A program made the translations under genes and the position numbers. A stretch of DNA of 64,000 nt from CAKRJP01 sp963589425 (GTDB lineage: Bacteria; Bacillota; Clostridia; Lachnospirales; Lachnospiraceae), in contig CAVAKZ010000007.1 in the NCBI GenBank assembly GCA_963589425.1, positions 9,019 to 73,018 of the forward strand, given 5' to 3'. Positions within the stretch are counted from its first letter, which is position 1, and every line of letters starts with the position of its first letter. Under the pieces are notes generated by a model. The model had not been told where the DNA came from and ran no database searches. It saw only the letters and a program-made list of their open reading frames with translations. Below, in pieces: positions 1-6,036 of the stretch.

Positions 1-124
1 TTACCTGAGATTTTGTTGCTTCAGGATGTACAAGAAATGTATACTTCTTATCTCCCATAAGCTCCATAGTCTTCTCAGTAACAACTGGTTTAAGGATTAC
101 ATCATAATATTGAACGTTAGCCAT
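1..124 (-). CDS. rplW: 50S ribosomal protein L23 (N-terminal part only)
   Basis: The reverse strand reads MANVQYYDVILKPVVTEKTM and onward, the typical start of bacterial L23, a protein of the large subunit near the exit tunnel. Only about 41 residues are present; the gene runs off the left edge. Its ATG overlaps the stop codon of rplD (TAATG), so translation is probably coupled. The order rpsJ-rplC-rplD-rplW is the normal S10 operon order. Identification rests on the N-terminal sequence plus synteny. Confidence 0.9.
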   Translation of the reverse strand, partial: MANVQYYDVILKPVVTEKTMELMGDKKYTFLVHPEATKSQV

Positions 125-744
125 TATGCGTACACCTCCTCAATACTTGCAACAGCTGCCTTTGTTGCGATTACTGTGTTGTACTTCAGAACATCAAATA
201 CATTGATGGTGTTAGTCTTTGCAGTCTTTACATCAGCAATGTTCTTAGCTGAAAGCTCTGCATTCCTGTTGTCATCTTCTAATACAACCAATGCTTTATC
301 TACATTTAAGTTCTTAAGAATATTTGCAAAATTCTTAGTCTTAATTTCATCAAAGTTGATCTCATCGATTACGATGAACTTCTTCTCTTCAACCTTTGCT
401 GTAAGAACAGATTTAAGAGCTGCTCTTTTCTCTTTCTTATTCATCTTGAATGAATAATCTCTCGGTACCGGTGCGAATACAACTCCGCCGCCTGTCCACT
501 GTGGAGCTCTTGTAGAACCCTGTCTTGCATGACCTGTTCCCTTCTGTCTCCATGGTTTTCTTCCTCCGCCAGATACTTCGGAACGAGTCTTTGCTTTCTG
601 TGTTCCCTGACGTTTATTTGCAAGCTGGTTAACAACTGCCATGTGTACTAAGTGCTCGTTTACCTCAACACCAAATACCGCATCGCTTAAATCGATTGTT
701 CCAACTTCATTACCTTCGATATTATAAACGGATACGTTTGCCAT
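124..744 (-). CDS. rplD: 50S ribosomal protein L4
   Basis: 206 aa, usual length for L4, which binds 23S rRNA and reaches into the exit tunnel. The basic loop around residues 45-80 (AKTRSEVSGGGRKPWRQKGT, then ARQGSTRAPQ) is the diagnostic L4 signature. It lies 29 bases downstream of rplC and overlaps rplW by the TAATG junction, so it is an internal gene of the S10 operon. In E. coli L4 autoregulates this operon through the leader; whether that holds here is unknown, but the leader at 1892-2122 is strongly folded. Confidence 0.97.
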   Translation of the reverse strand: MANVSVYNIEGNEVGTIDLSDAVFGVEVNEHLVHMAVVNQLANKRQGTQKAKTRSEVSGGGRKPWRQKGTGHARQGSTRAPQWTGGGVVFAPVPRDYSFKMNKKEKRAALKSVLTAKVEEKKFIVIDEINFDEIKTKNFANILKNLNVDKALVVLEDDNRNAELSAKNIADVKTAKTNTINVFDVLKYNTVIATKAAVASIEEVYA

Positions 745-773
745 CTTAAGTGTCCTCCTTCCTTCGTCAAAGC

Positions 774-1454
774 CTAATTAGATTTAACTGCTGCTTTAAT
801 AGTAACTAAAGACTTCTTAGGTCCCGGTACAGATCCCTTAACCAGAAGAAGATTGTTCTCTGCATCTACGCGAACAACTTCAAGATTCTGAATTGTGATC
901 TTCTTGCTTCCCATGTGTCCAGGCATCTTCTTTCCTTTGAATACCTTACTTGGATCAGAAGCAGCACCGTTAGATCCCTGATGACGATGGAACTTAGAAC
1001 CGTGTGTCATAGGTCCTCTATGCTGATTATGTCTCTTAATAGCACCCTGGAATCCTTTACCCTTTGAGATTGCTGTAGCATCGATCTTCTCGCCTGCTTC
1101 GAATACATCAACCTTAATCTCCTGACCTAGTGTGTACTCGCTTGCATTCTCAAGCTTGAACTCTCTTACAAATCTCTTTCCTGTTACACCAGCCTTAGCA
1201 AAATGTCCCTGCTCTGCCTTTGTAACACCGTGACGATGAGCGATCTCTTTCTGTCCGCTCTTGTCCTTGTTGATGATCTTGTCCTTTTTGTCAACGAATC
1301 CAACCTGAACAGCTTCGTAACCATCATTCTCTACAGTCTTAACCTGTGTTACATAACATGGTCCAGCCTGAAGAACAGTTACAGGTGTCAGTGTTCCATC
1401 TTCGTTGAAGATCTGAGTCATTCCGACTTTTGTAGCCAAGATAGCTTTCTTCAT
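774..1454 (-). CDS. rplC: 50S ribosomal protein L3
   Basis: 226 aa. It starts MKKAILATKVGMTQIFNEDG and carries the L3 loop HRGPMTHGSKFHRHQGSNGA around residues 145-165, which reaches towards the peptidyl transferase centre. A good ribosome-binding site (CAGGAGG) sits 8 bases before the ATG. The gap to rpsJ is 119 bases, large for this operon, and contains a perfect 16-base palindrome (1482-1497). Second gene of the S10 operon. Confidence 0.97.
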   Translation of the reverse strand: MKKAILATKVGMTQIFNEDGTLTPVTVLQAGPCYVTQVKTVENDGYEAVQVGFVDKKDKIINKDKSGQKEIAHRHGVTKAEQGHFAKAGVTGKRFVREFKLENASEYTLGQEIKVDVFEAGEKIDATAISKGKGFQGAIKRHNQHRGPMTHGSKFHRHQGSNGAASDPSKVFKGKKMPGHMGSKKITIQNLEVVRVDAENNLLLVKGSVPGPKKSLVTIKAAVKSN

Positions 1455-1481
1455 TATGTTTACCTCCTGTGATTTACAGCG

Positions 1482-1497
1482 GAACGCCTAGGCGTTC
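1482..1497. repeat. 16-base palindrome between rpsJ and rplC
   Basis: The sequence GAACGCCTAGGCGTTC is a perfect palindrome, able to form a 6-bp stem with a 4-base loop in the mRNA, in the 119-base gap between rpsJ and rplC. It is about 28 bases upstream of the rplC start. It is not followed by a T tract, so it is not an ordinary terminator. A processing, pausing or translational control element is possible; function is not known. Confidence 0.6.
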
Positions 1498-1573
1498 ATC
1501 CTAAATGTAGGAATACTGCATTTACTTAATATTGCGCTCCGTAGAGCTTGAATAGTCAGCAACTTATGATTGC

Positions 1574-1891
1574 TTACTTATTCTTCATCTTAATGTCGAT
1601 ATATACACCAGCTGGCATCTCTAATCTTGTGAGTGCATCTACTGTCTTCTGGGTTGGTGTGATGATATCGATGAGTCTCTTATGAGTTCTCTGTTCAAAC
1701 TGTTCTCTGGAATCTTTATACTTGTGAACAGCTCTTAAGATTGTAACAACTTCCTTCTTAGTCGGAAGAGGTACAGGTCCGCTCACCTGTGATCCAGTTT
1801 TCTTTACAGTTTCTACAATTTTCTTCGCGGATGCATCCACCAACTGGTGATCATACGCTTTCAGTGTGATTCTCATTACTTGACTTGCCAT
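1574..1891 (-). CDS. rpsJ: 30S ribosomal protein S10
   Basis: 105 aa, near the family's usual 102. Family motifs include RITLKAYDHQLVD near the N terminus, SGPVPLPTK in the loop and EQRTHKRLIDI towards the C terminus. S10 is a small-subunit head protein and also the NusE transcription factor. An AGGAGG sits 12 bases before the chosen ATG; a later in-frame ATG (residue 6, before RITL) is a less likely start. First gene of the S10 operon, preceded by a 230-base structured leader and a good promoter. Confidence 0.97.
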   Translation of the reverse strand: MASQVMRITLKAYDHQLVDASAKKIVETVKKTGSQVSGPVPLPTKKEVVTILRAVHKYKDSREQFEQRTHKRLIDIITPTQKTVDALTRLEMPAGVYIDIKMKNK

Positions 1892-2122
1892 AAAAAATAG
1901 CCGCCTCCTTTTCGTACTTTTTCATTTCAGTACGACAAGTGGTGACTGTACACTCTCCCGTGTGTGTCCACATCGACTCACACGTTGTTGCCACATCTCA
2001 GTGGCCGTTATAGTAGTTTCGTACAGTGACTTGTCGCCAGTTTCCTAACTTGACATTCGCTCCACGGAAAACCTGCCAAACAAGGCAGCAACCTCACGCT
2101 TCTACGCTATCAATGTCACAGC
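1892..2122 (-). promoter_or_regulatory. Structured 5' leader of the S10 operon (candidate r-protein leader)
   Basis: About 230 bases between the predicted start of transcription (~2122) and rpsJ. A long outer helix pairs 1933-1951 with 2021-2036 (CGACAAGT with ACTTGTCG, ACTGTAC with GTACAGT, an asymmetric bulge between). It encloses two hairpins, CGTGTG/CACACG (1959-1984) and GCCAC/GTGGC (1990-2005), i.e. a three-way junction. A further CTGCC/GGCAG hairpin lies at 2073-2088, nearer the 5' end. The outer helix ends some 40 bases before the rpsJ ATG. This is the layout expected of an autogenous ribosomal-protein binding leader; the ligand is not shown by the sequence. Confidence 0.6.
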
Positions 2123-2128
2123 TTTTTC

Positions 2129-2157
2129 AGTATATAAGATTTATTTTATTTTTGCAA
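2129..2157 (-). promoter_or_regulatory. Predicted sigma-A promoter of the S10 operon
   Basis: On the reverse strand TTGCAA (2157-2152), a 17-base spacer and TATACT (2134-2129) match the -35 and -10 boxes at 4/6 and 5/6 or better with ideal spacing. Predicted transcription start is near 2122. Confidence 0.7.
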
Positions 2158-2224
2158 GGCTTTTTCTTGATTTATTGTACTTTTTTCAGTACACATTTTC
2201 TTGGAATTTTTCTTCATTTTTTTG

Positions 2225-2253
2225 TTGACACTAGTTTTTTTTGGTGCTATATT
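2225..2253 (+). promoter_or_regulatory. Predicted sigma-A promoter, divergent from the S10 operon
   Basis: TTGACA (2225-2230), a 17-base spacer and TATATT (2248-2253): a consensus -35 with a near-consensus -10. Predicted start near 2260. It faces away from the S10 promoter, about 70 bases from it, and drives the short terminated transcript that follows. Confidence 0.75.
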
Positions 2254-2259
2254 AGTGGC

Positions 2260-2320
2260 AACTTAATAAAGCAACGAACCAATGGCGGTTTCCTTTTACG
2301 GGGAGACCGCCATTTTTCTT
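2260..2320 (+). ncRNA. Candidate ~60-nt transcript ending in a strong terminator
   Basis: Starting from the promoter at 2225-2253, the transcript meets a perfect 9-bp hairpin (AATGGCGGT 2281-2289 with ACCGCCATT 2306-2314) followed by TTTCTTTTC. No start codon with a ribosome-binding site precedes the hairpin. It may be a small RNA, or an attenuator controlling read-through into the leader and transporter gene at 2608. I do not recognise a known riboswitch or RNA family. Confidence 0.45.
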
Positions 2321-2549
2321 TTCTTTGTTAAGTTACAATCGGTTGTGATTGCAGTTAAACCGTTGTCGATTGCTTCCCCCAAAAGCAATCTTACAACAGC
2401 AAACTCCATTTTATATACTCTACCTCTTACGAAGGAGGAGCATTCCCCAGCTTTGTATATAATCATGAACTGCGATGCAACTAAAAACCTCTCAATGACA
2501 TACCAAAAGAAAGGACACGATATATAATTGTTTATATCGTGTTTTTTCT
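2321..2549 (+). promoter_or_regulatory. Unassigned structured leader with terminator, upstream of the DMT transporter
   Basis: No gene in this stretch. It holds a hairpin GATTGCTT/AAGCAATC near 2369-2392, an 8-bp closing stem TTATATAC (2411-2418) with GTATATAA (2455-2462) around an inner CCTC/GAGG helix, then a terminator-like hairpin ACACGATATA (2515-2524) with TATATCGTGT (2533-2542) followed by seven T. The arrangement, folded domain then terminator about 60 bases before a transporter gene, is that of a transcriptional riboswitch or attenuator. No known class was recognised, and a stand-alone small RNA is equally possible. Confidence 0.45.
2515..2549 (+). terminator. Intrinsic terminator or attenuator before the transporter gene
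   Basis: A 10-bp perfect inverted repeat (ACACGATATA / TATATCGTGT) is followed by a T-rich tract. It ends about 60 bases before the ATG at 2608, so it either ends an upstream small RNA or conditionally stops transcription into the transporter gene. Confidence 0.7.
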
Positions 2550-2607
2550 TTTTATAGGGTATTATATATAGAAGGAACTAAACTATCTAATCTCGGAGGA
2601 ACTGCTT

Positions 2608-3504
2608 ATGAAGTCTGATTTCAAAAACTACCTGTACATTTTTATTGCCGGATGCCTTTGGGGTACTGTAAGCATTTTTGTAAAGAACATGGATGCCGCC
2701 GGCTCTTCTACAGGATATACCAGTTTTCTGCGGGTTTTCTTTGGCTTTGTAATCCTGGCACTTATTACCTTAATAAAGGAAGGTCCCAAGGCTTTTCGCA
2801 TCAACAAACAAACCTTGATCTCATGCATACTCTTAGGAATCTTCACCCAGGGATTCTTCAACATTTCCTACAACACAGCCATTGGCTATATCGGTGCTTC
2901 TCTAGGAGCCGTGCTTTTATACACAGCCCCTTTATTTACCTCAGTGATGTCTTTCTTCCTATTTAAAGAAAAGATTACACAGACAAAAGCCCTGGCCCTT
3001 CTAATAAATATTATCGGCTGTGCCTTTACTGTTACCGGCGGACATTTTAACGCCATTACTTTTAGCGTAATCGGCGTATGCTGGGGCGTTGCAGCCGGAT
3101 TTTTCTATTCCCTGGGAGCCATCTTGGGAAAATACACTTCCGGTCAGGCCTCCTCCCTTGTGGTAACAACCTACAACTTTTTATTTGCCAGCATTTTTTT
3201 AGGCATTTTGCTAAGACCCTGGGCTTCTGCACAAAAACCTCTAGATAGCAAATTACTCCTTATGGGTATTGCCTATGCCATTATTCCAACAGCTCTGGCC
3301 TATGCTATTTATTTCACAGGAGTCCAGAGGGTAAAAGAAACCAGTAAAATTCCAATCGCCGCCTCTATTGAGACTGTCTCCGCAACCATTGTTGGAATCT
3401 TAGTTTTCCACGAGGCCATTGGTTTTGGAAATCTTGTTGGAATCGCTTTGGTTCTCGCTTCTATTATTATTATGAATTTAAAGTTTCGTAAGGCTTCCAG
3501 CTAG
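2608..3504 (+). CDS. EamA/DMT-family membrane transporter
   Basis: 298 aa made almost wholly of hydrophobic segments (about ten predicted membrane helices in two repeats), starting YLYIFIAGCLWGTVSIF. The tandem EamA pattern, including PLFTSVMSFFLF at the end of the first repeat and GILVFHEAIGFGNLVGIALV near the end of the second, marks the drug/metabolite exporter superfamily. Substrate cannot be read from sequence; relatives export amino acids, nucleosides or small metabolites. CGGAGGA precedes the ATG at good distance. It stands alone on the plus strand with a folded leader upstream and a hairpin at 3536-3572 after it. Confidence 0.88.
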   Translation: MKSDFKNYLYIFIAGCLWGTVSIFVKNMDAAGSSTGYTSFLRVFFGFVILALITLIKEGPKAFRINKQTLISCILLGIFTQGFFNISYNTAIGYIGASLGAVLLYTAPLFTSVMSFFLFKEKITQTKALALLINIIGCAFTVTGGHFNAITFSVIGVCWGVAAGFFYSLGAILGKYTSGQASSLVVTTYNFLFASIFLGILLRPWASAQKPLDSKLLLMGIAYAIIPTALAYAIYFTGVQRVKETSKIPIAASIETVSATIVGILVFHEAIGFGNLVGIALVLASIIIMNLKFRKASS

Positions 3505-3535
3505 TTTTTATAAGGCTAATAAGTTGACTAATGCC

Positions 3536-3572
3536 AAAGGATCCACGGAGACAATAACTCCATGGATCCTTT
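3536..3572. terminator. Hairpin between convergent genes (likely bidirectional terminator)
   Basis: AAAGGATCCACGGAG (3536-3550) pairs with CTCCATGGATCCTTT (3558-3572), a stem of about 14 bp with one mismatch. It lies between the plus-strand transporter gene and the end of the minus-strand proline reductase operon. The T tracts on either side are weak, so efficiency is uncertain. Confidence 0.55.
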
Positions 3573-3596
3573 GTATCTTCTATATGCTCTATATAC

Positions 3597-4073
3597 TTAC
3601 CCCTTCCGGTCCTTGGCCCGCATTTTCAATTTCAACAGGGCAGCTACTTTTTTACAATCCAATTCATCCACTGCATTTTCTCCCACAACATTGGTTTCCA
3701 GACCTTCTGCATTCTTATTAATATCCCTGATGCCATCCATGTATTCATTGGTTACCACAAACTGTCCGACAGTTCCGCTAAAACACAGGCCTGTGACACA
3801 GATATTTCTCTTCCCCAATTGTTCGCAGGTATTAGCATAATCCACATTGCTATTGCCCCAACCGTCGGAAGATATAATAACCCCATCCGCTCGCATAGCC
3901 TCGGCCCAAACTGCCGCCCTGGTTCCAACAAGGATCTTATCCTTCTGATCATCCGGTGTCCCTACCAGCATAACTCCCAATAAGTCAAAATCTTCATCAG
4001 AAGATACCACATCCAAAAGAGGATCTCTAAAATGATGCAAGGACGTTTCTTTTGTTGATGGTCCAATTCCCAT
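3597..4073 (-). CDS. prdE: Proline reductase cluster protein PrdE (PrdA C-terminal-half paralogue)
   Basis: 158 aa from the ATG at 4073; a second ATG two codons upstream (4079) is too close to the AGGAGG. The sequence aligns throughout with the C-terminal part of PrdA of this window (residues about 419-600): GIGPSTKE matches CIGPASKE, GVMLVGTP matches GVIFVGSP, ISSDGWGNSNVDYAN matches VTTEGFGNNHIDFAS. The PrdA cysteine that becomes the pyruvoyl group is replaced by glycine (residue 2), so PrdE cannot be a pyruvoyl enzyme. It follows prdD by about 15 bases and ends the operon. Its role in proline reductase is not established; a scaffold or regulatory subunit is inference. Confidence 0.85.
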   Translation of the reverse strand: MGIGPSTKETSLHHFRDPLLDVVSSDEDFDLLGVMLVGTPDDQKDKILVGTRAAVWAEAMRADGVIISSDGWGNSNVDYANTCEQLGKRNICVTGLCFSGTVGQFVVTNEYMDGIRDINKNAEGLETNVVGENAVDELDCKKVAALLKLKMRAKDRKG

Positions 4074-4088
4074 ATACATCTTCCTCCT

Positions 4089-4853
4089 TTACTGCATTGA
4101 CCGGATAATTCCGTCCCGATATTCATTTGGCGTAACTAAAATCGGCATATTGCCCATATCAATGATAGACTTTCCTCCTTCTACTCCTGAAGGTTCATTG
4201 GAAAACAAATGGGTATCGTACATGGCCCCCTGTCCGGCAACTTGTTTAATAATCAGTACTTTCTTTTTCCCAGGCCTTACCACATCGTGATATTCATGGC
4301 GCTCCGAACATTCATTTCCATGAAATTTCTTTAATTGATTTCTAAATTCCTGTACAAACTGGTCGCACAAGCTATGAGCCGCAGTAGGGCCTTCTCGCTT
4401 TTGCCCCATTCCTTCTTTTAAGACCACATCAAAAGAGATAATATAATCATTCTCCCCGGGGGTTCCTGCTTTTCCCGAAAGCATTTGGTCTTTCAAAATT
4501 CCTTCCGAGGACCCAAACTCATGGCATTGTTTTCCCTTTGTATCTACTCCCGTCAGCAAAACATAAACCCCTGTCAGAGTATGGGTAATTCCCTCCCCCA
4601 GTACTCCCAATACTTTTACAGAAATAGGAATAATATCCATAATGGTATTGGTCCAAACATCTCTTTCATTTGGCTTAATAATTTTCACATCTACAGACTC
4701 TATACAGTCTTCCCCTTGGGCCAAGCTTTGGTAGGATTCTTTTCCTATCGTCATGCATCCATCTGCAGTCACACGATTCTCATGACCCCACTCTACATGA
4801 TTTACATGAAATGCTTTGATCACCAATTTTCTCAAATCTATTTCTTTCTCCAC
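4089..4853 (-). CDS. prdD: Proline reductase cluster protein PrdD (PrdA central-domain paralogue)
   Basis: 254 aa from a GTG codon preceded by GAGGTGG. It aligns with PrdA residues about 175-418: HEFGSSEGILKDQMLSGKAG matches IGEFGSSEGYLDENIMWGRPG, and RPGKKKVLIIKQVAGQGAM matches RPGKKKVVIVKEIMGQGAM. It ends exactly at the residue equivalent to Thr418 of PrdA, immediately before the pyruvoyl cysteine. It lacks the PrdA N-terminal domain. Together prdD and prdE rebuild a split, uncleavable PrdA-like protein. Gene pairs of this kind are known in clostridial prd clusters; function is unproven. Confidence 0.87.
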   Translation of the reverse strand: MEKEIDLRKLVIKAFHVNHVEWGHENRVTADGCMTIGKESYQSLAQGEDCIESVDVKIIKPNERDVWTNTIMDIIPISVKVLGVLGEGITHTLTGVYVLLTGVDTKGKQCHEFGSSEGILKDQMLSGKAGTPGENDYIISFDVVLKEGMGQKREGPTAAHSLCDQFVQEFRNQLKKFHGNECSERHEYHDVVRPGKKKVLIIKQVAGQGAMYDTHLFSNEPSGVEGGKSIIDMGNMPILVTPNEYRDGIIRSMQ

Positions 4854-4927
4854 TTTCCCACCTCGTTTCTATATTTATAGTCCGCTTTCACTCTGCATTT
4901 TATGCATTTCCTTAAAAAGTTTCCTAT

Positions 4928-4968
4928 ATTATAGCAAAAGCCGGAAGGTCTTTAAAGACCTCCCGGCT
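4928..4968 (-). terminator. Hairpin between prdB and prdD with overlapping -10-like box
   Basis: On the reverse strand AGCCGGGAGGTC-TTTAAA-GACCTTCCGGCT (4968-4939) makes a stem of about 11 bp followed by a short TTT. Immediately after comes TATAAT (4933-4928), 17 bases from a TTTAAA. This looks like a weak terminator or attenuator after prdB with a possible internal promoter for prdDE, which would let the core subunits be made in excess over PrdD/PrdE. Confidence 0.5.
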
Positions 4969-4998
4969 AACTGGCTTTGTCATTCTCTGTTGACCTTA

Positions 4999-5724
4999 TT
5001 AAACCTTTGCAACATACTCAAATGGCAATGGCACTACCTTACCTGGGGTTTGGATCTGTACCAGCTGCTCCAGTGTTGCCTTTACAATCTGTGTCTGCTG
5101 TTCAACATTATTAGGAGCACCGGCATTAGCACCCATAGGTACCAATGGAGCTACTCCACGAGGGGTACCGGTCTGACGAACAACCGGTGGAAGCGCTGCA
5201 ATAATAATTGTAGGAATTCCAGCTGCTTCAATCGCTCTCTGCACCAATACTGCAGAGCGGTGACAAGTACCTCATCCAGCAGTGAGGATAACCGCGTCAA
5301 CATCCTCACCTTTAAACATTTCTGCAATGGCCGGACCAGTTTCGTGTTTAAACTTCTCCTGGTTTCCACCACCACCCATGAAACCTGCATGTACAGGTGC
5401 ACAAGCTCTAATAAATCCTTCTGCTGCTAATTCATGAATTCTATCAATTGGGAACATACAGTTAATATCTTTGTTTACATCACTGTTATCATATCCACCA
5501 TGGGATACCATTAACTCACTTGACGGCACTGTGTTCTCGATTTTTCTCCAAGTAAAGTCTCCTGCAAGATTAAATCTTTCCTGAGTCTTTTTATGAACGC
5601 CGGCTGCTGTTGCAAGGGCAATGGACATATCCTTTAACTCTTTTGTTACCGGTGTCCATACTGACGGCGGAGTAATCGGAACGAAGATTTCTGACTGCAT
5701 GCCTTTTGCTACTGTCAAACTCAT
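4999..5724 (-). CDS. prdB: D-proline reductase selenoprotein subunit PrdB (Sec by in-frame TGA)
   Basis: Read through an in-frame TGA (5274-5272), this is a single 241-aa protein with selenocysteine at position 151 in the motif TAG-U-GTCHRSA, a classic redox-active Sec context (Sec followed by Cys three residues later). PrdB holds the selenium active site of D-proline reductase, which cleaves D-proline to 5-aminovalerate together with the PrdA pyruvoyl subunit. The start is the ATG at 5724 after AAAGGAGGAAG. Without read-through the gene would appear as two separate frames. selC, selA, selB and selD all lie within 12 kb, so Sec insertion is well supported. Confidence 0.96.
5233..5259 (-). promoter_or_regulatory. 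Bacterial SECIS-type stem-loop in prdB
   Basis: Twelve bases after the Sec TGA, the mRNA can form CGCTCTGCA-GTATTGG-TGCAGAGAGCG, a stem of about nine pairs with one bulged A. Distance and size fit a SelB-binding SECIS within the coding region. Predicted by eye, not by folding software. Confidence 0.65.
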
Positions 5725-5740
5725 AAGTCTTCCTCCTTTA

Positions 5741-6019
5741 TTATTTCTGGTTCTTTTGACGCATCTCTTCCTGGCGTCTGTTATAGATTTCAAGATTACT
5801 TACATATTTTTCATTGGCATCCGGTCCAAGCTGCTCTACAAAACTCATGTTCCAAGCAACCTCCTGACCCACTTTTATAGGATAATCAGTGATCAGCATT
5901 CGCATAGGAATTTTCAGATAGCCAAGTCTGCCCTTCAAATCAATGGCAACTGCACCATCCATCACCTCTACGATGATCCCTTCCATTCTAATAAGCTTTT
6001 CGCCATATTTCATATCCAT
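5741..6019 (-). CDS. Small conserved prd-cluster protein (CBO2463/CBO2479-type)
   Basis: 92 aa between prdA and prdB, starting MDMKYGEKLIRMEGIIVEVM. The first half looks like a small beta-rich domain (IVEVMDGAVAIDLKGRLGYLKIPMRML); the last 20 residues are charged and helical. It has no catalytic motif I recognise. Small proteins at this position are typical of clostridial proline reductase operons and, from memory, are named CBO2463/CBO2479 domain proteins. AAGGTG precedes the ATG. Role unknown; assembly or maturation of the reductase is an inference from position. Confidence 0.75.
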   Translation of the reverse strand: MDMKYGEKLIRMEGIIVEVMDGAVAIDLKGRLGYLKIPMRMLITDYPIKVGQEVAWNMSFVEQLGPDANEKYVSNLEIYNRRQEEMRQKNQK

Positions 6020-6036
6020 ATATTTTCACCTTGATT

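Noticed and set aside
2608..2966. Small frames overlapping the transporter gene on both strands
   Set aside because: They are shadows of the real coding frame; none has a ribosome-binding site or recognisable protein pattern.
5272..5793. A truncated prdB or prdB pseudogene split by TGA
   Set aside because: The TGA sits in the known Sec context of PrdB, a stem-loop follows, and the full Sec machinery is encoded nearby.
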